Shown here: positions 57,584-64,000 of the stretch, in pieces
Position numbering within the stretch: position 1 is the stretch's first letter
How the letters are laid out: each line of letters starts with the position of its first letter
NCBI RefSeq assembly: GCF_003443875.1
Contig: NZ_CP027482.1
Span: forward strand, 310,001 to 374,000
From: Aeromicrobium sp. A1-2
GTDB taxonomy: Bacteria; Actinomycetota; Actinomycetes; Propionibacteriales; Nocardioidaceae
Length of the DNA stretch: 64,000 bases
Direction of reading: 5' to 3'
Notes under the pieces: model-generated
The model's input: the letters and a program-made list of their open reading frames with translations, nothing else
What the model was told of the DNA's origin: nothing
Database searches by the model: none
Translations under genes and position numbers: made by a program

Positions 57584-58708
57584 ATGAAGCAGTTCATGAC
57601 GCTCGGCCTCGTCGCGGCAGCCGCCCTGACCCTCAGCGCCTGCGCCGAGGACACCGCATCCACCGGCGCCCTGACGGTCAAGGCCGCGGACTCGTCGTGC
57701 AAGATCTCTGCAACCGAGCTCGAGGCGGGTCCGTCGACCTTCCAGGTGACCAACACCGGTAGCAAGGTGACCGAGTTCTACATCTACGCCGAGGGTGATC
57801 GAATCCTGGGTGAGGTCGAGAACATCGGACCGGGTCTTTCTCGCAACCTGGTCATCGACCTGCCCAAGGGCACGTACGAAGGCGCCTGCAAGCCCGGGAT
57901 GGTCGGCGATGGCATCCGGCAGAAGATCACCGTGACGGGTGAGGCCGCCAAGCAGCTCTCGGACTCGCAGGAGCTCACCGCCGCCGCGACGTCGTACGAG
58001 CGCTACGTCGAGTCGCAGGCCGGGGCGCTGATCACCAGGACCACCGAGTTCGTCACGGCGGTCAAGGCCGGCGACGTCGCCGAGGCCAAGCGGCTCTACC
58101 CGATCGCGCGGACCTACTGGGAGCGGATCGAGCCGGTGGCCGAGAAGTTCGGTGACCTCGATCCGCTGACCGACGGCCGTGAGCCGGACGCCAAGGCCGA
58201 AGGCCGTGACTTCACCGGGTGGCACCGGATCGAGAAGCAGCTGTGGGTCGAGAACAACACCAAGGGCATGGACAAGTACGCCGACGACCTGCTGAGCAAC
58301 GTCAAGAAGATCGTCGCGCTCGGCAAGGATTCTCCGCTGACCGCGCTCGAGCTCGCGCAGGGCTCCAAGGCGTTGCTCGACGAAGTGGCGACCGGCAAGA
58401 TCACCGGTGAGGAAGACATCTTCAGCCACACCGACCTGTGGGACTTCAAGGCCAACATCGAGGGCTCGCAGGCGGCGATCTCCGCGCTGCGCCCGGTGCT
58501 GGTGAAGCAGGACCCGGCGCTGGTCAAGCAGCTCGACGCCGACTTCAAGGCGCTCGATGCCGATCTCGACCAGTACCAGAACGCCAGCGGTGACTGGCTG
58601 TCGTACGACAAGCTGACGGCGGCGCAGGTCAAGCGGCTCTCCGATCTGGTGGCCGCGCTCAGCGAGCCCATCAGCAAGGTCGCGGCCGTGGTCGCGAAGT
58701 CCGCGTAG
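57584..58708 (+). CDS. efeO: Iron uptake lipoprotein EfeO (cupredoxin + M75 domains)
   Basis: This 374-residue lipoprotein has the lipobox LTLSAC, with Cys20 as lipidation site. An EfeO cupredoxin-like domain follows (about 30-125), then an imelysin/M75 domain (about 140-374) with the HxxE motif in GWHRIEKQLW. EfeO is the extracytoplasmic iron-binding part of the EfeUOB system. The chosen ATG follows AAGGAA. Two iron boxes precede it; efeB follows after nine bases. Confidence 0.94.
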   Translation: MKQFMTLGLVAAAALTLSACAEDTASTGALTVKAADSSCKISATELEAGPSTFQVTNTGSKVTEFYIYAEGDRILGEVENIGPGLSRNLVIDLPKGTYEGACKPGMVGDGIRQKITVTGEAAKQLSDSQELTAAATSYERYVESQAGALITRTTEFVTAVKAGDVAEAKRLYPIARTYWERIEPVAEKFGDLDPLTDGREPDAKAEGRDFTGWHRIEKQLWVENNTKGMDKYADDLLSNVKKIVALGKDSPLTALELAQGSKALLDEVATGKITGEEDIFSHTDLWDFKANIEGSQAAISALRPVLVKQDPALVKQLDADFKALDADLDQYQNASGDWLSYDKLTAAQVKRLSDLVAALSEPISKVAAVVAKSA

Positions 58709-58717
58709 CGTGGCCCG

Positions 58718-60007
58718 GTGCCTGAAATGAAACAGCCCGGTTCCGGTCTCTCCCGCAGGAAGCTGCTGGGAGCCGCTGGCGTCGGCGCACTCGCTGCCGG
58801 CGCTGTCGGGGCAGGGGCAGGCTACGCGGTCGGCAACGATCCGGCACCGGTCGTGGCGGACCCCGATGCGGTTCCGTTCCCGTTCGAGGGAGACCACCAG
58901 GCCGGCATCGTGACACCGGCCCAGGATCGGCTCTACTTCGCGGCGTTGGACATGACCAGTGATCGGCGTGAGGACCTCATCTCGCTGCTCAAGGACTGGA
59001 CCGTCGCGGCCCGCCAGATGAGCCAGGGCAATGACGTCGGTCAGTTCGGTGCGGTCTCCGGATCGCCGCTGGCTCCGCCGGAGGACACCGGCGAGGCGCT
59101 CGGCCTCGCGCCCTCGGGCCTGACGATAACCGTGGGCTTCGGACGTAGCCTGTTCGTCGACGACGACGGCAAGGTCCGGTTCGGGCTGGAGGGCCAGCTG
59201 CCCGACCGGCTGAAGGATCTTCCCCTCTTCTCCGGTGACCAGCTCAACGAGGCGATCAGCGGGGGAGACCTCGCGATCCAGGCCTGCGCCAACGACCCGC
59301 AGGTCGCGGTCCACGCCGTGCGCAACCTCGTCCGCATCGCCTTCGGACGCGCCTCGGTGCGCTATTCGCAGATGGGCTTCGGCCGCACTTCCTCGACGTC
59401 GGCGGCGCAGGTCACGGCCCGCAACCTGTTCGGCTTCAAGGACGGCACGGCCAACATCAAGGTCGAGGAGAAGAACGATGTCTCCGACTTCGTCTGGGTG
59501 CACGAGGAGGACGGCCCGGAGTGGCTCGTCGGAGGTTCCTACCTGGTGAGTCGCAAGATCGCGATGCGCGTCGAGATCTGGGACCGGGAGTCGCTGGAGG
59601 GTCAGGAAGTCATCTTCGGTCGGGACAAGCGCTCCGGTGGGCCGCTCTCGGGTGGCGATGAGTTCGAGGAGCCCGACTTCGACGCCAAGGGTGAGGGCGG
59701 CGAGCTGGCGATCGCGGAGAAGTCGCACGTGCGGCTGGCCCACCCGGACTTCAACAAGGGTGCCAAGCTGTTGCGGCGCGGCTACAACTACGTCGACGGC
59801 TCCGATGGTCTGGGCCAGCTGTCGGCCGGCCTGTTCTTCCTGGCGTACCAACGTGACCCCCAGCAGTTCGTCCAGATCCAGAAATCGCTGGCCGGCCAGC
59901 TCAACGACGGCCTCAACGAATACATCGTGCACGTCAGCTCGGGGCTGTTCGCCTGTCCGCCTGGCGTCGGCCGTAAGGGTTTCTGGGGCGAGGGTCTGTT
60001 CGGCTGA
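58718..60007 (+). CDS. efeB: Tat-exported Dyp-type peroxidase EfeB
   Basis: This 429-residue protein has a twin-arginine signal (LSRRKLLGAAG, Arg13-Arg14) followed by a hydrophobic Ala/Gly stretch. The DyP domain has GFKDGTANIKVE, the GxxDG motif with the distal Asp, and the C-terminal RLAHPDFNKGAKLLRRGYNY. EfeB is thought to oxidise Fe(II) or act on haem at the cell surface with EfeO. GTG start; TAGCGT lies six bases before it, so it may also have its own promoter. No efeU is adjacent. Confidence 0.93.
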   Translation: MPEMKQPGSGLSRRKLLGAAGVGALAAGAVGAGAGYAVGNDPAPVVADPDAVPFPFEGDHQAGIVTPAQDRLYFAALDMTSDRREDLISLLKDWTVAARQMSQGNDVGQFGAVSGSPLAPPEDTGEALGLAPSGLTITVGFGRSLFVDDDGKVRFGLEGQLPDRLKDLPLFSGDQLNEAISGGDLAIQACANDPQVAVHAVRNLVRIAFGRASVRYSQMGFGRTSSTSAAQVTARNLFGFKDGTANIKVEEKNDVSDFVWVHEEDGPEWLVGGSYLVSRKIAMRVEIWDRESLEGQEVIFGRDKRSGGPLSGGDEFEEPDFDAKGEGGELAIAEKSHVRLAHPDFNKGAKLLRRGYNYVDGSDGLGQLSAGLFFLAYQRDPQQFVQIQKSLAGQLNDGLNEYIVHVSSGLFACPPGVGRKGFWGEGLFG

Positions 60008-60106
60008 GGAGACGCGCTTCGTTACTCATCGGTAGCCACGTGACATGCGCGATGTCATACTCGGGGTATGACCGCGAGCCGCGCGGCGCTTGGAGGAGGA
60101 CACCCC

Positions 60107-61798
60107 GTGCCTGAGTTCGACCACGACGTTGTTGTCATCGGTTCCGGTTTCGGTGGGAGCGTCTCGGCGCTGCGGCTGACTGAGAAGGGCTACAAGGTCG
60201 CCGTGCTCGAGGCCGGCAAGCGCTTCGAGGACAAGGACTTCGCCGCGAGCTCCTGGCGGCTGCGTAAGTTCCTCTGGATGCCGCAGATCGGGTGCTACGG
60301 CATCCAGCGCATCGACAAGCTCAAGGACGTCCTGATCCTCTCCGGGGCAGGAGTCGGCGGGGGATCGCTGGTCTACGCCAACACGCTCTACGAGCCGCTC
60401 GACCCGTTCTACCGCGACACCGCGTGGGGCCACATCACTGACTGGAAGTCCGAGCTGGCGCCGTACTACGACCAGGCCAAGCGGATGCTGGGCGTCACGG
60501 TCTACCCGTATGTGTCGCCCGCGGACGAGATCGTCAAAAAGGTCGCCGAGCAGATGGGCGTCGGCGGCACGTTCCACCACACCCCAGTCGGCGTCTACTT
60601 CGGCCAGCCGGGCGAGAAGGTGGCCGACCCGTACTTCGGCGGTGCCGGGCCTGAGCGCAATGCCTGCCTCAACTGCGGCGAGTGCATGACCGGCTGCCGG
60701 CACAACGCCAAGAACACCCTGGTCAAGAACTACCTCCACCTGGCCGAGTCCGCGGGCGCCGAGGTCCACCCGATGACGACCGTCACGGCCGTGCGCCCGC
60801 TGCCGGGTGGTGGCTACGAGATCGAGACCCGCCGGACCAACCGTCGCTTCCGCCCGCACCAGAAGATCACCGCGGAGCAGGTCGTCTTCTCGGCCAGCAC
60901 GATGGGCACCCAGAAGCTACTGCACAAGATGAAGGACCAGGGTCACCTGTCGGGTGTCTCGGACCGACTCGGGCTGCTGACCCGAACGAACTCCGAAGCA
61001 CTCCTGGGCTCGATAGCCGACGGCAAGGACGTCGACTACAGCCAGGGTGTGGCGATCACGTCGTCGTTCCACCCCGACGAGTTCACCCACATCGAGCCGA
61101 CCCGGTACGGCAAGGGATCCAACGCGATGTCGCTGATGCAGACCGTCCTGACGGATGGCAGCACCGACACCCCGCGGTGGCGCGTGTGGCTCAAGCAGGT
61201 GTGGAAGCAGAAGCGCAACCTGCTCAAGCTGTACGACCTGCGTCACTGGTCGGAGCGCACGATCATCGCGCTGGTCATGCAGACGCACGACAACTCGATC
61301 ACGACCTACACCAAGCGCGGCATCACCGGGAAGCGCAAGCTGACTTCCAAGCAGGGGCATGGCGCTCCCAACCCGGCGTTCATCGAGCCCGGCCACCGTG
61401 CCGTGCAGATGATGGCCGACGAGATGGGTGGCACCGCCGGCGGGACGATCGGCGAGCCGTTCAACGTCCCTCTCACGGCCCACTTCATGGGTGGCTGCGC
61501 GATCGGGGACTCGCCCGAGAGCGGTGTCATCGACCCTTACCAGCGGCTGTACGGCCACCCGGGTCTTCACGTCGCGGACGGCTCGGCCATCACGGCCAAC
61601 TTGGGCGTCAATCCGTCTCTGACGATCACGGCCCAGACCGAGCGAGTCATGTCGTACTGGCCCAACAAGGGCGAGACGGACGTGCGTCCGGCCGTTGGGG
61701 AGGCGTACCGGCAGATGGATCCGATCGCGCCGAAGAGCCCCGTGGTGCCAGCAGACGCCCCCGCCGCTCTCCGCCTGCCCATCGTCGGAGTGAGCTAG
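60107..61798 (+). CDS. GMC-family FAD oxidoreductase, ChoD-like
   Basis: This 563-residue protein has the N-terminal FAD Rossmann motif DVVVIGSGFGGSVSALRL, GAGVGGGSLVYANTLY and a C-terminal NLGVNPSLTITAQTERV. It carries CLNCGECMTGC (Cys187, 190, 193, 197), as in mycobacterial ChoD (Rv3409c)-type proteins, which are often called cholesterol oxidases though the activity is disputed. The GTG follows a GGAGGAGG ribosome-binding site by about seven bases; an ATG 39 bases upstream, six bases after CATACT, is an alternative. Confidence 0.9.
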   Translation: MPEFDHDVVVIGSGFGGSVSALRLTEKGYKVAVLEAGKRFEDKDFAASSWRLRKFLWMPQIGCYGIQRIDKLKDVLILSGAGVGGGSLVYANTLYEPLDPFYRDTAWGHITDWKSELAPYYDQAKRMLGVTVYPYVSPADEIVKKVAEQMGVGGTFHHTPVGVYFGQPGEKVADPYFGGAGPERNACLNCGECMTGCRHNAKNTLVKNYLHLAESAGAEVHPMTTVTAVRPLPGGGYEIETRRTNRRFRPHQKITAEQVVFSASTMGTQKLLHKMKDQGHLSGVSDRLGLLTRTNSEALLGSIADGKDVDYSQGVAITSSFHPDEFTHIEPTRYGKGSNAMSLMQTVLTDGSTDTPRWRVWLKQVWKQKRNLLKLYDLRHWSERTIIALVMQTHDNSITTYTKRGITGKRKLTSKQGHGAPNPAFIEPGHRAVQMMADEMGGTAGGTIGEPFNVPLTAHFMGGCAIGDSPESGVIDPYQRLYGHPGLHVADGSAITANLGVNPSLTITAQTERVMSYWPNKGETDVRPAVGEAYRQMDPIAPKSPVVPADAPAALRLPIVGVS

Positions 61799-61896
61799 CA
61801 GCCCCCGAGGGGGCGGTGGATCGCTCGGCTGTCCGGGCTCGGATACACGAACGGCACACCGCTTCTTGGCCGGATGGGCGAGTGGCTCACCGCCTG

Positions 61897-62030
61897 AAAA
61901 GGTCCCGGAATGCACAGAGCCCGACCGGGAGGGAGCTCACGGGTCGGGCCCTGTTGTGCCACGAGGAGCAGCACAGGATCCAACGGGAGGGAGTGTTGTT
62001 GGATCCACCCTGTAAAACGAGTCCATCCAG
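61897..62030 (-). ncRNA. 6C-type small RNA, antisense side of the choD-guaA gap
   Basis: On the minus strand two hairpins follow each other. The first is GGATCCAAC...GTTGGATCC (62005-61976), with a loop ending CTCCCTCCC. The second is GCCCGACC...GGTCGGGC (61948-61919), also with CTCCCTCCC. Two stem-loops with C-rich loops are the definition of the actinobacterial 6C RNA, a regulatory RNA linked to growth control in mycobacteria. The second stem extends through pairing of GCACA with TGTGC, and TTTT follows at 61900-61897. Ends are approximate. Confidence 0.82.
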
Positions 62031-62043
62031 ACATGGTTACGAC

Positions 62044-62053
62044 GTTCTGGAAC
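62044..62053. promoter_or_regulatory. Palindrome GTTCTGGAAC between the 6C RNA and guaA
   Basis: A perfect 10-bp palindrome lies in the divergent 6C-guaA promoter region, just upstream of both putative starts. It lacks the 4-base spacer of the actinobacterial LexA box (GAAC-N4-GTTC). It could be an operator; no factor is known. Confidence 0.3.
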
Positions 62054-62081
62054 ATATTTTTCGGCCGATAGGATGGGCCGG

Positions 62082-63641
62082 GTGACCCCTGATCGTGACC
62101 TTGTCCTCGTTGTCGACTTCGGGGCGCAGTACGCCCAACTGATTGCGCGTCGCGTGCGTGAGGCTCGGGTGTATTCCGAGATCGTCCCGCACACCATGCC
62201 GATCGCGGAGATGATGGCCAAGCAGCCTGCGGCGATCATCCTGTCGGGCGGGCCGTCATCGGTCTACGAGCCCGGTGCGCCGAGCCTCGACGCGACGTTG
62301 TTCGACGCCGAGGTCCCGGTGTTTGGCATCTGCTACGGCTTCATGGCAATGGCCCAGGCGTTGGGCGGCAACGTCGCCCACACGGGTCAGCGTGAGTACG
62401 GCCGCACGGCCGTCAGTGTGCTCGAGCCCGGCACGCTGCTCGCCGGGATGCCCGAGACCCTGACCTCCTGGATGTCGCACGGCGACGAGGTCGTCGCAGC
62501 CCCCGAGGGATTCACCGTCAATGCCAACTCACCGCGCGCAACGGTCGCGGCATTCGAGAACACCGACCGCAGGCTTGCCGGCGTCCAGTGGCACCCCGAA
62601 GTGCTGCACAGTGAGCAGGGCCAGCAGATCCTGGAAGCCTTCCTCGTCGACATCGCCGGCTGCCGGCAGACCTGGACCAGCAGCAACATCGTCGAGGAGC
62701 AGGTTGCGCTGATCCGTGCCGAGGTCGGTGACGCGCGGGTGATCTGTGGTCTTTCCGGTGGCGTCGACTCGGCCGTGGCCGCAGCACTCGTGCAGCAGGC
62801 CATCGGCGACCAGCTGACCTGTGTGTTCGTCGATCACGGTCTGCTGCGTGAGGGCGAGGCCGAGCAGGTCGAGACCGACTACGTCAAGGCCACCGGTGTC
62901 GATCTGAAGGTCGTCGAGGCCAGCGAGCAGTTCCTGGGCTTCCTCGCCGGGGTCTCGGACCCCGAGGACAAGCGCAAGATCATCGGTCGCGAGTTCATCC
63001 GCACTTTCGAGCAGGCCGAGCGTGAGGTGCTCGCGACGCCGGGCACCCCGGTCCGCTTCCTGGTGCAGGGCACGCTCTATCCCGATGTGGTCGAGTCCGG
63101 CGGTGGGGAGGGTGCGGCCAACATCAAGAGCCACCACAACGTCGGTGGGCTGCCCGAAGACCTCGAGTTCAGCCTGATCGAGCCGCTCCGCACCTTGTTC
63201 AAGGACGAGGTGCGCGACGTCGGCCGTCAGCTGGGCCTGCCCGAGGGCATCGTCGGGCGCCACCCGTTCCCCGGACCGGGGCTCGCGATCCGCATCGTCG
63301 GCGCCGTTGACGCCGAACGCCTGCGAATCCTCCGTGAGGCCGACGCGATAGTCCGCGAGGAGACCACGGCGGCCGGGCTCGACGGCGAGATCTGGCAGTT
63401 CCCGGTCGTGCTCCTGGCGGACGTCCGGTCGGTGGGTGTGCAGGGCGACGCCCGGACGTACGGGCACCCGATCGTGCTGCGCCCGGTCTCCAGCGAAGAC
63501 GCCATGACGGCGGACTGGAGCCGGCTGCCCTACGAGGTCCTGGAGCGGATCTCGACTCGCATCACCAACGAGGTCGACGAGGTCAACCGGGTCGTCCTGG
63601 ACATCACGAGCAAGCCGCCGGGCACGATCGAGTGGGAGTGA
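62082..63641 (+). CDS. guaA: GMP synthase (glutamine-hydrolysing)
   Basis: This enzyme makes GMP from XMP, glutamine and ATP. The class I glutaminase domain has catalytic Cys84 ([12 protein letters not shown]) and His in [11 protein letters not shown]. The ATP-pyrophosphatase domain has the P-loop [15 protein letters not shown], and the C-terminal dimerisation part ends KPPGTIEWE. Start: GTG at 62082, seven bases after TAGGAT, giving 519 residues with a leaderless mRNA. An ATG nine bases earlier (62073) has no ribosome-binding site and overlaps that hexamer. Confidence 0.95.
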   Translation: MTPDRDLVLVVDFGAQYAQLIARRVREARVYSEIVPHTMPIAEMMAKQPAAIILSGGPSSVYEPGAPSLDATLFDAEVPVFGICYGFMAMAQALGGNVAHTGQREYGRTAVSVLEPGTLLAGMPETLTSWMSHGDEVVAAPEGFTVNANSPRATVAAFENTDRRLAGVQWHPEVLHSEQGQQILEAFLVDIAGCRQTWTSSNIVEEQVALIRAEVGDARVICGLSGGVDSAVAAALVQQAIGDQLTCVFVDHGLLREGEAEQVETDYVKATGVDLKVVEASEQFLGFLAGVSDPEDKRKIIGREFIRTFEQAEREVLATPGTPVRFLVQGTLYPDVVESGGGEGAANIKSHHNVGGLPEDLEFSLIEPLRTLFKDEVRDVGRQLGLPEGIVGRHPFPGPGLAIRIVGAVDAERLRILREADAIVREETTAAGLDGEIWQFPVVLLADVRSVGVQGDARTYGHPIVLRPVSSEDAMTADWSRLPYEVLERISTRITNEVDEVNRVVLDITSKPPGTIEWE

Positions 63642-63642
63642 C

Positions 63643-63681
63643 CTCGCTCGCTCGTCGTTGGGCCGAACACGAGCAGGCGAG
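63643..63681 (+). terminator. Possible guaA terminator hairpin
   Basis: CTCGCTCGCTCGT (63643-63655) pairs with ACGAGCAGGCGAG (63669-63681) at 11 of 13 positions around a 13-base loop that can itself fold (GTT/AAC). No T tract follows. It lies directly after the guaA stop. Confidence 0.4.
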
Positions 63682-63801
63682 CCGGGCGTGCAGCGGCCGA
63701 CGCCTCCCACGCGCCAGGATCTGACCGCGCGGCGATGGTTTGCCGCACCGCGGCGGGGGGTAGACCGGATGCATGCAGACAACACGTGGGCGGCACGCGG
63801 C

Positions 63802-64000
63802 ATGACGACCAACCGGCGCACGATCGCCGCGACCCCCGGCGAGGTGTGGGACGTGCTCGCCGATGGCTGGCTCTATCCGTTGTGGGTCGTCGGCGCGACG
63901 CGGATCCGGGACGTCGACGACGACTGGCCGACCAAGGGCAGCCGCATTCACCACTCGGTCGGCGCGTGGCCGGTCATGATCGACGACCACACCCGGGTGC
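63802..64000 (+). CDS. SRPBCC-family protein, 3' part beyond the right edge
   Basis: About 66 residues are visible: MTTNRRTIAATPGEVWDVLA, then YPLWVVGATRIRDVDDDWPT and a GSRIHHSVGAWPVMIDDHTR stretch. This is the N-terminal part of a polyketide cyclase/START-like (SRPBCC) fold, which binds hydrophobic ligands. Function unknown. An in-frame ATG 33 bases upstream (63769) is an alternative start. The rest lies outside the window. Confidence 0.72.
   Translation, partial: MTTNRRTIAATPGEVWDVLADGWLYPLWVVGATRIRDVDDDWPTKGSRIHHSVGAWPVMIDDHTRV

Noticed and set aside
57524-59932. An 802-codon antisense frame over efeO and efeB
   Set aside because: The sense strand encodes two clear proteins with export signals. 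The antisense product is low-complexity and without recognisable domains.
61921-61999. GGGAGGGAG loops read as plus-strand ribosome-binding sites or a guaA riboswitch
   Set aside because: The complementary strand gives two C-rich loops that define 6C RNA, while the plus strand fits no purine riboswitch and no gene begins after either loop.
62044-62053. LexA/SOS box
   Set aside because: The actinobacterial SOS box needs GAAC and GTTC half-sites four bases apart in the order GAAC-N4-GTTC. GTTC-TG-GAAC has the reverse order and spacing.

Overview
This window comes from a high-GC Gram-positive actinobacterium. The best fit is Propionibacteriales/Nocardioidaceae, something like Aeromicrobium or Nocardioides. 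That placement is an inference from high GC with frequent GTG/TTG starts, an mce/yrbE locus, a mycothiol-type DinB-fold enzyme, DUF5709, GuaB3, a 6C-type small RNA and actinobacterial ribosomal gene order. No rRNA, tRNA, CRISPR array, prophage or intact insertion sequence was seen. Most of the window is conserved housekeeping chromosome.

Layout. (1) 1-2427: start of an mce operon (yrbE4A, yrbE4B, partial mce gene) reading left, divergent from a MerR regulator (2536-3255); the two promoters share an operator-like motif. (2) 3583-13484: the S10-spc ribosomal operon from rpsJ to rplO, then secY-adk-map (13609-16314) after a terminator. rpsJ carries an apparent one-base deletion. (3) 16322-20700: four accessory genes between map and infA (secreted CHAP protein, DDAH-like amidinohydrolase, divergent Lrp/AsnC regulator, secreted beta-lactamase-fold protein). 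(4) 20841-24484: infA-rpmJ-rpsM-rpsK-rpsD-rpoA-rplQ. (5) 24563-27583: leftward block (methyltransferase, truncated YjbR remnant, truA, gltA). (6) 27826-30145: rplM-rpsI-glmM. (7) 30221-32799: MDMPI-like protein, double GNAT, coaA. (8) 32897-43836: glmS-acpS-nnr-alr-hydrolase-GNAT/TsaE-tsaB-rimI, small genes, tsaD; amino-sugar, D-alanine and t6A genes are grouped here. (9) 43880-47938: leftward pxpABC 5-oxoproline operon with a membrane protein, and a THUMP-like methyltransferase. (10) 48067-50201: CIRCE, groES, groEL and terminator. (11) 50227-56670: RNB ribonuclease, TetR, guaB, NYN protein, guaB3, GNAT. (12) 56670-61798: MOSC protein, iron-boxed efeO-efeB, ChoD-like GMC oxidoreductase. (13) 61897-64000: antisense 6C RNA, guaA and the start of an SRPBCC protein.

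How it works together. The ribosomal, secretion and transcription genes form two large rightward transcription units. guaB, guaB3 and guaA give the IMP-to-GMP branch plus a paralogue of unknown role. tsaB, tsaD and tsaE are all nearby for tRNA t6A synthesis. efeO/efeB sit behind two DtxR/IdeR-like boxes, so they are probably iron-repressed. A recurring pattern is a TANNNT hexamer exactly six or seven bases before the start codon, which suggests that many genes here have leaderless mRNAs.
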